Origin: Clostridia bacterium
GTDB taxonomy: Bacteria > Bacillota > Clostridia > Oscillospirales > Acutalibacteraceae
Reading direction: 5' to 3'
Assembly (NCBI GenBank): GCA_017531385.1
Contig: JAFXLD010000052.1
Location: 1 to 64,000 of the forward strand
Length of the DNA: 64,000 nt
The notes under the pieces were generated by a model. The model did no database searches. It was not told the DNA's origin and saw only the letters and a program-made list of their open reading frames with translations. Below are positions 8,103-17,130 of this stretch, in pieces. Made by a program: the position numbers and the translations under genes. Positions within the stretch are counted from its first letter, which is position 1. The number at the start of each line of letters is the position of its first letter.

Positions 8103-11100
8103 ATGAAAAAGAAACTCTTATGCGGTATTCTTACCCTTATGATGGTTCTCGGCGTATTCATTTCCGTGAGTATGGTCAATGCATCGGCAGCCGGTGCAAT
8201 CTATTCGGTAATTGATGAAGTCAAGACCTATCAGGTAGATACCTACGATGAACTAAAAGCGGCCCTTGAGGCAAACGAAACACAGCGAGTAATCGTTCTT
8301 ACGGGTGATATTGAAGCAAACAGTACTGCAAATATCAGTATAACCCCCAATTTGTCAGGCAAAAAGATAGTTCTTGACCTTAACGGATATAATATCCATC
8401 TGTATTCAACTCATTATCTTTTCAGAAGTGTATTTACAATCGATCAGGCAGGACAGTTCCACATCATCAATACAGCGTTTGATGTTGCCGGAAAAGATAA
8501 TTATTCAGAAATCAGTATTGACTGTGATTCGGGATTTGTTTTAAATATCAATAATCCTCAGGCAGAGGTTTCTGTTATGTGCGGTATCAATCTGAAATCT
8601 GATGTTGGCGGATTGTGTATAAATGCTTGCCACCGCCTTTATATGTACGGTGTTAATATCGCTGCTGACTATGAAGGTATATATTTCATTGAAAGTGAAA
8701 AGGATATTTTTGCACAGTCATATTTCTCATTTAACAACGTTGTTATAACAACAGGAAGAAACTGTGTTGACCTCAGAGGTATTCCCGAGCTTGATATCGA
8801 TTCTGTTGATATCGATTTCAATCATGTGTTTCTCAACGTAACTTCTGCTGAGGCTGCAATTATATCCAAACAGACTCAGCTTGTACCCAAAGACTTCAAG
8901 CATGCAAAGTCAGCTGATCCTGTTTATACTTACAATAACGGCAATTCCACAGATCCGATTCTTTATTCAACTCTTGAAGATCTTCGTACAGACAGAAATA
9001 TTGCATATTTTAACCATCCCTTTATGGCAAACGGTACACCCTGTACACATTCAAATAAGGCAGATTTCCTTGTAACAACAAGAGGTCATGTTGTACGTTG
9101 CAGTGATTGTTGCGCATATATGGAATATACAGATCACAAAGGCACAATGACTTCAACTCCTCCTTCTTCATACGGCAACGGCTATACAAGCGGTATCAAC
9201 TGTGCCTGCGGTTACAAGACTTACTATCGTATCCCTTCTGTAAAACCTCCCAAATTCTTTGAAAATATTGTAGAGGTTTCAAGCTTTGAAGAAATCAAGG
9301 CAAAGGCAGAAAATGCATCTCTTACAGATGTTACACTTGTTCTCAAGAAGGATATAACTGTCAATGATGACACAAAATCATACACAATTGTTCCCAAGGT
9401 AAGAGGCGACCTTAAAATCGACCTTAACGGCTTTAACCTCATTGTTAATTCCGATGCAACAACATATCTGTTTGATATGTCATATGCTAAGAAGGGTGAT
9501 GCAGGTACAAGACTGTGTATCACAAATACAAAACCTGAAAAAGCACCGTCTCTCATATTCAATTCAAGTGCAAAAAGAAATGCAATTATTCACATTGATA
9601 ATCCTGCAAACAGACTGTTTGTTGCAAACATCACACTTCAGAACGGAACAACCTCTGATACAAGTGTTGAAGCATATACACAGACAAAAAATATCTATGT
9701 TGAATCAGCATACGAAATAGTTCTCAATTACGTTAAACTGATAAACTACAAAGAAAACGGTCATAATCTCTGCTTTAGTCATGAATATTCAACAGTATTC
9801 AAAGACACAACTGTAAAAATTGATGATGTTGAATTTGAAAGTGATACATTCAACCTTTGTTTTGAACATAATATAACAGATACAACATTCAAGGCATTCG
9901 ATATCGGTAATGCAAAGTTTGTTTCAGACAACAGTTATGCACCTGTTATGGTTTCTTCATCATCAACAGCAAAGCTCGGTTCAATCATCAAAGATATATT
10001 CTACATTTCAGGCGAAAACGGTACTCCCATTGACCTGAACTCAACTCTTAACACATCACTCTTTGATAAAAAATATGAATACACTGTTGAATATAACGGT
10101 ATGTTTGCATGTAAACACCCGACAAGTGCAGTTCTGATGTATTCTAAAGATTTCCACTTCAAAGCTTGCGGAGTATGTAACCACATAACTCTTGAAGAAC
10201 ATAAAAAGGTAGATGCAGTTCCTCCGACATCCTGTATTGGCACAGGTACATCAGAATACATTAACTGTGACAGCTACTGCGGATACAAGACAGAAGGTGA
10301 GACTATTCCCGGTTCTCACAAGATAACAGAATATAAGGCAAAGGCTGCAACCTGTTCAGCTGTCGGCTACAAGGAGTCTTATGCTCATTGTTCACTGTGC
10401 GGATTCGTTCAGGTAAGAAATGAGAATAATGAGGTTACAGCAACTTATACAGGTGCTGAAGCAACAGCATTTATCGCTTCGAACACAATACCCAAGGACG
10501 AAAATAACCACTCAAACCGTAAGGTTTATGAAGCAAAAGCCGCAACATGCTCAGAACTCGGCGTTAAAACCAGATTTGCTTTTTGTTCTGATTGCGGAGT
10601 ACTCGCATACCAGAACGGTAAAGTAGTAAAAACACTTAAAGGTAAGGCTGCAACAGATTTCATCGTTGCAAATTCAATTGCAAAGGACCCCGATAACCAT
10701 TCAAACCTTGTTGAATACACAAAGAAGGATGCAACCTGTACAGAAGAAGGTATTAAAGAAAACTTCAAATTCTGCGATGCTTGTCTGTATCTTGAAACAG
10801 AAACACAGAAGCTCACCGGCGATGCTGCTATGGATTATTTCTTTAATGCAAGTATCCCCACATCAGATGCTCATAACTATAAGCTGATTGAGAAAAAAGA
10901 TGCAACCTGTACAGAATCAGGTTACAAATCAGACTTCTGGCTCTGCGATAAATGTAACGGTAAGTTCGTTGGTGAAGCAAAAACACCTATAGATATGCAT
11001 GAATTTGCTAAAAATATTCGTCTTCCTGCAAAGGGACATACAATGGAAGCAGTGGCGGCAGTTGATGCAAAATGTACAGAAGACGGCAATATTGCTTACT

Positions 11101-12152
11101 ACAAGTGTACCCGTGAAGACTGCGGAAAATATTATGCTGACGACAAGGGACTTACAGAGCTTGCAGCATCAGAAGTTGTTGTAAAGGCAACAGGTCATAC
11201 TCCTGTGGATATTCCAGGCAAGGCTGCAACAGAAACTGAAACCGGTCTTACAGTCGGTTCAAAGTGTTCAGTCTGTGATGAAATTCTTGTTCCTCAGGAA
11301 GAAATCCCCAAACTCGAACCCGGTCATAAACATTCATACACAGATGTTGTAACAGCTCCCACATGTAAAGACAAAGGCTTTACAACTCACACTTGTGCTT
11401 GCGGTGATGTTGTAGTTGATACATATACTGATCCTACAGATGCACATACACCCGTTGTTGTTCCCGGCAAAGCTCCCACATATCAGGATACGGGTCTTTC
11501 GGACGGTGAAAAGTGTTCACTCTGCGGTAAAATTCTCAAAGAGCAGGAAGTTATTGATAAACTTCCCACAGACCATACACACGAATACACAGACACGGTA
11601 GTCGCTCCCACTTGTAAAGACAAGGGTTACACAAAGCATGCTTGTGTATGCGGTGATACATACATTGACACATATATTGATGTAACAGATAAGCACACTC
11701 CCGTTATCGTTCCCGGCAAGCCTGCAACAAAGACAGAAACAGGTCTTACAGACGGTGAAAAGTGCTCAGTATGTGACAAGGTTCTCAAAGAACAGACAGA
11801 AATCCCCAAGATTACCGACGACCATAAGCACACAGCAGGTGATTGGGTTGTTGTAAAACCCGCTGCAATCGGTGTTGAAGGTAAAGAACAGAAGAAGTGT
11901 ACAGGTTGTGGTGAAGTTCTTGAAGAAAGAGTAATTCCGGCACTTACAAACCCCGATGCTGACATTATGCTCGGTGATGTAAACAAGGACGGAAAGATTA
12001 CAGCCGCTGACGCTCGTCTTGCACTCAGAATTTCTGCAAAACTTGAAACACCGAACGAATATCAGCTCGTTGCAGCCGATATGACTCTTGACAAAAAGAT
12101 CACTGCAGCCGATGCAAGAAAGATTCTTCGTAAATCAGCAAAACTTGAGTAA
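8103..12152 (+). CDS. Large secreted protein with Cys-rich repeats and dockerin-like C-terminus
   Basis: 1349 aa. A signal peptide ends near ASAAG. Two related beta-helix-like regions follow (about 35-300 and 385-650), each opening with an LKAAL/IKAKA helix and an LDLNGYNI-type strand. About eleven short Cys-containing repeats come next (about 690-1270), with patterns such as CTEEG...CxxC and GEKCSVCD that could bind zinc. Residues 1287-1349 hold two Ca-binding-loop-like segments, DVNKDGKITAADARLALR and ADMTLDKKITAADARKILR, the layout of a type I dockerin. No cohesin gene is in the window. It heads the first SPFH operon, and a shorter relative (21545) heads the second. Its ligand is unknown. 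Confidence 0.85.
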   Translation: MKKKLLCGILTLMMVLGVFISVSMVNASAAGAIYSVIDEVKTYQVDTYDELKAALEANETQRVIVLTGDIEANSTANISITPNLSGKKIVLDLNGYNIHLYSTHYLFRSVFTIDQAGQFHIINTAFDVAGKDNYSEISIDCDSGFVLNINNPQAEVSVMCGINLKSDVGGLCINACHRLYMYGVNIAADYEGIYFIESEKDIFAQSYFSFNNVVITTGRNCVDLRGIPELDIDSVDIDFNHVFLNVTSAEAAIISKQTQLVPKDFKHAKSADPVYTYNNGNSTDPILYSTLEDLRTDRNIAYFNHPFMANGTPCTHSNKADFLVTTRGHVVRCSDCCAYMEYTDHKGTMTSTPPSSYGNGYTSGINCACGYKTYYRIPSVKPPKFFENIVEVSSFEEIKAKAENASLTDVTLVLKKDITVNDDTKSYTIVPKVRGDLKIDLNGFNLIVNSDATTYLFDMSYAKKGDAGTRLCITNTKPEKAPSLIFNSSAKRNAIIHIDNPANRLFVANITLQNGTTSDTSVEAYTQTKNIYVESAYEIVLNYVKLINYKENGHNLCFSHEYSTVFKDTTVKIDDVEFESDTFNLCFEHNITDTTFKAFDIGNAKFVSDNSYAPVMVSSSSTAKLGSIIKDIFYISGENGTPIDLNSTLNTSLFDKKYEYTVEYNGMFACKHPTSAVLMYSKDFHFKACGVCNHITLEEHKKVDAVPPTSCIGTGTSEYINCDSYCGYKTEGETIPGSHKITEYKAKAATCSAVGYKESYAHCSLCGFVQVRNENNEVTATYTGAEATAFIASNTIPKDENNHSNRKVYEAKAATCSELGVKTRFAFCSDCGVLAYQNGKVVKTLKGKAATDFIVANSIAKDPDNHSNLVEYTKKDATCTEEGIKENFKFCDACLYLETETQKLTGDAAMDYFFNASIPTSDAHNYKLIEKKDATCTESGYKSDFWLCDKCNGKFVGEAKTPIDMHEFAKNIRLPAKGHTMEAVAAVDAKCTEDGNIAYYKCTREDCGKYYADDKGLTELAASEVVVKATGHTPVDIPGKAATETETGLTVGSKCSVCDEILVPQEEIPKLEPGHKHSYTDVVTAPTCKDKGFTTHTCACGDVVVDTYTDPTDAHTPVVVPGKAPTYQDTGLSDGEKCSLCGKILKEQEVIDKLPTDHTHEYTDTVVAPTCKDKGYTKHACVCGDTYIDTYIDVTDKHTPVIVPGKPATKTETGLTDGEKCSVCDKVLKEQTEIPKITDDHKHTAGDWVVVKPAAIGVEGKEQKKCTGCGEVLEERVIPALTNPDADIMLGDVNKDGKITAADARLALRISAKLETPNEYQLVAADMTLDKKITAADARKILRKSAKLE

Positions 12153-12173
12153 TGATAATTTAACTTGATTAAT

Positions 12174-12208
12174 ATATGCAGATAAAGAAATGCACTTTAT
12201 CTGCATAT
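12174..12208 (+). promoter_or_regulatory. 14-bp intercistronic stem-loop without T tail
   Basis: ATATGCAGATAAAG (12174-12187) pairs perfectly with CTTTATCTGCATAT (12195-12208) around a 7-base loop. It lies between the dockerin gene and the next lipoprotein gene. Lacking a T run, it is more likely an RNA-stability or processing element, or a leaky attenuator, than a full terminator. Confidence 0.45.
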
Positions 12209-12233
12209 TGTGAAAGAATTTAAGGTGATGCCA

Positions 12234-13136
12234 ATGGTATGTATAAAAAAGATTCTTGTTGCTGTTTTGTCTGTAATTCTGAGTCTTTCATTTGTTGGTT
12301 GTTCTGCGTCACCTGATGGAGAAAAAACAACAAACCATAATGATATCACAACAACACAGAAAACAGATGAAACTTCGGCAGAAGATGTTGTTTATGAGTT
12401 TTCGGAAGATAAACTTTTTGAAGTGAATTCAATTTCGGAGCTTCTGAAAACACACAAGTCTGTAAAAGTTATTGATAAACATGACGGCTCGGAAAATATA
12501 CAGCAATTCTTCCTCTATGACGGTAAAACCGTCTTTGCACAGAAATGGACAGGTGAAAACGGCAATACACTCACAGAAGGCTGGATAAAAGGCTTTTTTG
12601 TTGAATACGCCGACGGACAATATAATGCTTCAGTCAATGTTAATGAATTCACAGGTGCAGATGCAGAATGTCCTTATGACGGTGCAATCACATTTGCAAT
12701 CAGTGAGTATGAAATTGAACTGATTGATGAAACAGCAGACAGCTTTATTCTCAGCCTCAGTTTTGAAGGTCAGTCTGACGATGTGATTCATAAATGCACA
12801 GTAGACAAAAAAACACACGTCGTTACAAACATCCATTATGAAACATCAGACGGATATACGGCAAAAACTGACTGTGTTTATGATGAAGATGTGGATGATT
12901 TTGGTTTGACAAAAGGTTTTGATGACACCAAAACAGTCACTATGCATATTAACACCATTACAGACGGAAAAGAAGAGAATAAAACAGTGGAATATAATGT
13001 TCCGTCAGACTGGATGCTTACTCCGTCAATTTATGATGATTACACCCTTTATTCAAATGCTGAATATACTCAGTTGTTTGAATATCCGGGACACGGCGAA
13101 AATTATACAATTTATGCAACAAATTTGAAAGGTTAA
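12234..13136 (+). CDS. Predicted lipoprotein, unknown function
   Basis: 300 aa from the ATG at 12234, which is preceded by AAGGTGATG; an in-frame GTG at 12210 has no ribosome site. The signal peptide ends in a lipobox-like FVGC, followed by a Thr/Asp-rich linker. The remaining part is beta-rich with alternating charged and aromatic residues and resembles clostridial outer-surface lipoproteins (LolA/DUF-like beta sheets), but I cannot assign a family. It lies between the dockerin protein and the SPFH gene, with 25 bases to the latter, so it probably belongs to the same transcript. Confidence 0.75.
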   Translation: MVCIKKILVAVLSVILSLSFVGCSASPDGEKTTNHNDITTTQKTDETSAEDVVYEFSEDKLFEVNSISELLKTHKSVKVIDKHDGSENIQQFFLYDGKTVFAQKWTGENGNTLTEGWIKGFFVEYADGQYNASVNVNEFTGADAECPYDGAITFAISEYEIELIDETADSFILSLSFEGQSDDVIHKCTVDKKTHVVTNIHYETSDGYTAKTDCVYDEDVDDFGLTKGFDDTKTVTMHINTITDGKEENKTVEYNVPSDWMLTPSIYDDYTLYSNAEYTQLFEYPGHGENYTIYATNLKG

Positions 13137-13161
13137 TATACAACCGAAAGGAGTAGTTCTT

Positions 13162-14454
13162 ATGGGACTTATTAAAGCAGGAATAGGAGCAATCGGCGGT
13201 GTGCTTGCCGACCAATGGAAAGAGTTTTTTACCTGTGATTCACTTGACAGCGAAACACTTATTGTAAAGGGCAGAAAAAGCGTCGGCTCCCGTTCATCAA
13301 ATACAAAGGGTCACGATAATGTGATTTCAAACGGTTCGGGTATCGTAGTCAACGAAGGTCAGTGTATGATTATCGTTGATAACGGTAAGATTGTTGAATT
13401 CTGTGCAGAAGCAGGTGAATTCACATACGATACATCATCTGAGCCCAGCCTTTTTACAGGCAAATTGGGTGAAAGCCTTAAAGAAACATTCAAAACAGTA
13501 GGTAAGAGATTTACTTTCGGCGGTGATGCAGGCAGAGACCAGAGAGTTTATTATTTCAACACAAAGAACATAATGAACAACCTCTTCGGCACACAGACTC
13601 CCATTCCCTTCAGAGTAATGATTGACCAGGCAAGAGGAATTGACTACGATGCAAGTATCCGATGCAACGGTACATATATCTTTAAGATTTCAGACCCTCT
13701 TCTTTTCTATTCAACAATCAGCGGTAATGTTGCTGATGAATACAGAACAGAAGAAATCGCACCTCAGCTCAAATCAGACTTCCTTAAGGCTCTTCTTCCC
13801 GCATTCGGAAAGATTTCTGAGCTGGGTATCAGATACAGTGCTGTACCTGCTCACACAGCAGAGCTTTACGAAGCAATCAATGAGGTTCTTGCTCCAAACT
13901 GGGGTTCAATCAAAGGTCTTCAGCTCGTTGATGTAACAATCAACTCAATCTCAATGCCCAAGGAAGACGAGGATGAGATTCAGCAGCTCAAGAGAACTGT
14001 AATTATGTCAGACCCGTCAATGGGAGCAAGCTATCAGCTTACACACAATGCCGAAGCCCAGAAAATTGCAGCAGGTAATACTGCAGGAGCAATGACAGGC
14101 TTTATGGGGCTTGGTATGGCAGGAAATATGATGAATGGCGCTCAGGTGCAGAATCTTTATGCTATGGGTCAGCAGCAACAGCAGATGCAGCAGGCACAGG
14201 CACCCGTACAGGCACCTGCAGACGGCTGGAAGTGTTCCTGCGGAAACACTGTTTCAGGAAACTTCTGTCCCAACTGCGGAAACAAGAAACCTGCTCCTGC
14301 AGAAGGCTGGACCTGTTCATGCGGAACTGTAAATCAGGGGAATTTCTGTATGAACTGCGGTAATAAAAAGCCCGTTTCTGATGAATGGACCTGCTCATGC
14401 GGTGCAGTGAACAAGGGTAATTTCTGTATGAACTGCGGAAACAAGAAAGCATAA
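13162..14454 (+). CDS. SPFH-domain protein with three zinc ribbons (YdjI-like), copy A
   Basis: 430 aa. Residues 1-290 form the SPFH/virion-core-like domain typical of Bacillus YdjI, opening with the family's MGLIKAGIGAIGG. A Met/Gly/Gln-rich linker follows. Three C-terminal zinc ribbons each have the form CxCG-N-FCxxCG (about 355-430). Proteins of this family associate with membranes and, in Bacillus, work with YdjG and YdjH in envelope-stress responses (established for the family). The good ribosome site GAAAGGAG precedes the ATG. It is the first of six tightly spaced genes that recur as copy B at 23504. Confidence 0.9.
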   Translation: MGLIKAGIGAIGGVLADQWKEFFTCDSLDSETLIVKGRKSVGSRSSNTKGHDNVISNGSGIVVNEGQCMIIVDNGKIVEFCAEAGEFTYDTSSEPSLFTGKLGESLKETFKTVGKRFTFGGDAGRDQRVYYFNTKNIMNNLFGTQTPIPFRVMIDQARGIDYDASIRCNGTYIFKISDPLLFYSTISGNVADEYRTEEIAPQLKSDFLKALLPAFGKISELGIRYSAVPAHTAELYEAINEVLAPNWGSIKGLQLVDVTINSISMPKEDEDEIQQLKRTVIMSDPSMGASYQLTHNAEAQKIAAGNTAGAMTGFMGLGMAGNMMNGAQVQNLYAMGQQQQQMQQAQAPVQAPADGWKCSCGNTVSGNFCPNCGNKKPAPAEGWTCSCGTVNQGNFCMNCGNKKPVSDEWTCSCGAVNKGNFCMNCGNKKA

Positions 14455-14487
14455 TCAATAATATAAATTTGTAAAGGAGAAATAACA

Positions 14488-15492
14488 ATGGGACTTTTTG
14501 ATAAGAAATTCTGCGATATCTGCGGAGAAAAAATAGGACTTTTAGGCAACAGAAAACTTGAAGACGGCAATATGTGTAAGGACTGTGCAAAGCTCCTTTC
14601 ACCCCTTTTCAGTGACAGAAGAAGTTCAACTCTTGAAGAAATCAAACAGCAGCTCGCTTACAGAGAAGAAAACAAAGGCAGACTTGCTTCTTTCCGTTCA
14701 TCAATGACTTTCGGTGAAGGCAGAAAAATCTATATTGACACAGTAAACGGTAATTTTGTTATTTCAAGCTCAAAGCCCGGCTCATGGTCAGACGAAAATC
14801 CCGATGTTCAGGCACTTTCAAGCATCATGAACTGCGGACTCAGAGTTGAAGAAGACAAGGATGAAATCTATACACAGGGCAAGGATGGTCAGAGAGTAAG
14901 TTATACTCCTCCCAGATATAAGTTCTACTATGATTTCTATCTTGATTTTACAGTAAATAATCCCTATTTTGATGATTTCAGCGTAAAACTCAATAACTTC
15001 CGTGTTGAGGGTATGGGTTCAATGGAATATAACAAATATCAGCAGATGGCAGTTGAAGCTATGAATTATCTGGTTCCCGGCAGAGGTGTTGTTCCCAATA
15101 TGAACAATGCCGGCATGGGTGCAATGGGCATGGGTGCCGCTGCAATGGGCTTGGGTGCTGTTCCCAATCAGGGTTATGCTCCTTACGGTCAGCAGCCCAA
15201 TATGTATCAGCCTCAGGGTGGTTATGCACTTCAGCAGGGATATGCTCCTCAGGGCGGTTTCGCTCCCCAGCAGCCCAATATGTATCAGCCTCAGCAGGGT
15301 TTTGCACCTCAGCAGGCTCCTTACGGTCAGCCTCAGCAGGGCTTTGCACCTCAGCAGAATCCTTATGCACAGCAGCCTCAGGGAGGTTTTGCTCCTCAGC
15401 AGCCTGCAATGCAGGGTTGGGTATGTCAGTTCTGCGGTGCTCAGAATGACGGCGGAGCATTCTGTCAGTCATGCGGTGCTCAGAAGGCTTAA
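14488..15492 (+). CDS. DUF4428 zinc protein with Gln/Pro/Gly-rich tail, copy A
   Basis: 334 aa. The N-terminus is a DUF4428 zinc-binding domain (FCDICGEKIG ... MCKDCAK, about residues 8-35). A PH-like beta domain follows (about 70-195), then a low-complexity region of repeats such as GGFAPQQ and QGYAP. A C-terminal zinc ribbon CQFCG...CQSCG completes it. The repeat-rich tail resembles linkers in self-assembling membrane-associated proteins. AAAGGAG precedes the ATG. It overlaps the next gene by one base. It has no signal peptide, so it should act on the cytoplasmic side with the SPFH protein. Confidence 0.85.
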   Translation: MGLFDKKFCDICGEKIGLLGNRKLEDGNMCKDCAKLLSPLFSDRRSSTLEEIKQQLAYREENKGRLASFRSSMTFGEGRKIYIDTVNGNFVISSSKPGSWSDENPDVQALSSIMNCGLRVEEDKDEIYTQGKDGQRVSYTPPRYKFYYDFYLDFTVNNPYFDDFSVKLNNFRVEGMGSMEYNKYQQMAVEAMNYLVPGRGVVPNMNNAGMGAMGMGAAAMGLGAVPNQGYAPYGQQPNMYQPQGGYALQQGYAPQGGFAPQQPNMYQPQQGFAPQQAPYGQPQQGFAPQQNPYAQQPQGGFAPQQPAMQGWVCQFCGAQNDGGAFCQSCGAQKA

Positions 15493-16031
15493 TGGCAGAC
15501 TTTAAGAAAAAAAGATTGATTCTGATACTGATTGTTGTCGGTGTTGTTATCGGGGTGATTGTTGTGGGTTTCTTTTCATTCTTTAACAGAGATAAACATA
15601 TTCTTGACGGTCCCGGTATGGTATATGACCCGACTTATGACATTACAGGATGTTCATATTACAGCGGCGGCGGAATGGAGAATTCTTATATCAGCTATGA
15701 GATGACAGTTGATGATGATCAGATTGTCACAATTGTCTATACATCAAAAAAAGCTGATGAAGTTTCCGAAACCGAAAAAACTGTCACCGTTCCGTATTCT
15801 GCAATAACTCAGATAAGGGATATATGCAGAGAGTGCGGAACATTAGGATGGAAAGAGCTTCCGACAACGGAACTTCTTATTGACGATGCACCGACAACTT
15901 CAATCACAATCAGATTCAGAGATGATTTTATTACAATAAGAGATTCTCATATTTTACCTGAAAAAGGAAAAGACTTTTTTACAAGAATTTATGATGTTTT
16001 TGAAACTAATTCTGAACAAGGAGTTGAATAA
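15492..16031 (+). CDS. Small single-pass membrane protein, copy A
   Basis: 179 aa from an ATG that shares its first base with the preceding TAA stop (TAATG), the arrangement of coupled genes. A Lys-rich start is followed by one strong membrane helix (about 9-30), so the rest (about 150 residues, beta-rich, with GMVYDPTYD near the membrane) is probably extracellular. I do not recognise the domain. The copy-B version at 25883 keeps only the membrane anchor and the GMVY segment. Confidence 0.8.
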   Translation: MADFKKKRLILILIVVGVVIGVIVVGFFSFFNRDKHILDGPGMVYDPTYDITGCSYYSGGGMENSYISYEMTVDDDQIVTIVYTSKKADEVSETEKTVTVPYSAITQIRDICRECGTLGWKELPTTELLIDDAPTTSITIRFRDDFITIRDSHILPEKGKDFFTRIYDVFETNSEQGVE

Positions 16032-16033
16032 CC

Positions 16034-17116
16034 TTGGCAACTTTAATGGAACAGAAGTGTCCCTGCTGCGGCGGTGCAGTCAGGTTTGACACAGGCTCAC
16101 AGAAACTGAAATGTCCCTACTGCGATACTGAGTTTGATATTGACTCGGCTCCTCAGGGTGCCCCAGTTGATAACACAGCAACTGTTGAGCAGATAGAATG
16201 GAATTCAGACAATAATGAATGGGCAGCGGGAGAGACTGACGGTATGAAGGTCTACGGCTGTAACTCCTGCGGCGGTGAAATCGTTGCAGATGAAACAACA
16301 GGTGCAACAAGCTGTCCTTACTGCGGAAATCCCGTTGTGATGAAAGGTCAGTTTGAAGGTGCATTGCGTCCCAACCTTGTTATTCCTTTCAAATATGATA
16401 AGAAAGCGGCAAAGGAAGCACTTAAAAAGCATATTGCAACAAAGAAATTTGTCCCCAAGGCATTTAAGGATGAAAATCATCTTGATGAAATCAAGGGGGT
16501 ATATGTTCCTCATTGGCTTTTTACATGCGATGCTTATGCAGAAGTTAATTTCAGTGCTGAAAAAACAAGGCAGTGGGAAGACAGTGATTACAGGTATACT
16601 GAAGTTTCGGAATTCAGTGTTTTCAGAAGCGGAAATCTGAGCTTTGACAATGTCCCCGTTGACGGCTCAACAAAAATGCCCGATGATCTCATGGAGTCAA
16701 TCGAGCCTTTCAACATAAATGAAGCCGTTGATTTCAATACGGCATATCTTGCAGGTTACCTTGCCGATAAATATGATGTCGGTGTTGAGGAAAGTATGAA
16801 CAGAGCCAACGAAAGAATCCGCCAGAGTGCCATTGATGCATTTGAAGACACAGTTGACGGCTATGAGTCTGTCACTTCACTCGGTGCAAATATGAGCGTA
16901 ATGAACGGTAATTACAAATACGCTCTTTACCCCGTATGGATACTGAAAACAAACTGGAACGGCAAGGATTATACCTTTGCAATGAACGGTCAGACAGGTA
17001 AATTTGTCGGTGATATTCCTACAGATAATGCACTTATCAAGAAACTCGGTCTTCTTATCGGCGCAGGTGTCGGTGCGGCAGCATACGGCATACTCTGGCT
17101 GCTGACATTGCTTTAA
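16034..17116 (+). CDS. TFIIB-type zinc-ribbon membrane protein (YdjG-like), copy A
   Basis: 360 aa. The N-terminus has two zinc ribbons: CPCCGG...CPYCDTEFDID (about 9-36) and CNSCGGE...CPYCGN (about 75-101). A long globular part follows, with LYPVWIL near 300, and a C-terminal membrane helix (about 336-357). This is the layout of Bacillus YdjG. Translation starts at a TTG: AAGGAG lies ten bases ahead of it, whereas the next ATG (fifth codon) is too far away. The same TTG start is kept in copy B. It is predicted to be tail-anchored with the ribbons in the cytoplasm, partnering the TPM protein encoded next. Confidence 0.87.
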   Translation: MATLMEQKCPCCGGAVRFDTGSQKLKCPYCDTEFDIDSAPQGAPVDNTATVEQIEWNSDNNEWAAGETDGMKVYGCNSCGGEIVADETTGATSCPYCGNPVVMKGQFEGALRPNLVIPFKYDKKAAKEALKKHIATKKFVPKAFKDENHLDEIKGVYVPHWLFTCDAYAEVNFSAEKTRQWEDSDYRYTEVSEFSVFRSGNLSFDNVPVDGSTKMPDDLMESIEPFNINEAVDFNTAYLAGYLADKYDVGVEESMNRANERIRQSAIDAFEDTVDGYESVTSLGANMSVMNGNYKYALYPVWILKTNWNGKDYTFAMNGQTGKFVGDIPTDNALIKKLGLLIGAGVGAAAYGILWLLTLL

Positions 17117-17130
17117 GGAGGTGCAGTGAT

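Noticed and set aside
8103..12152. Cellulosomal enzyme
   Set aside because: Dockerin-like end, but no glycosidase domain recognisable and no cohesin in the window.
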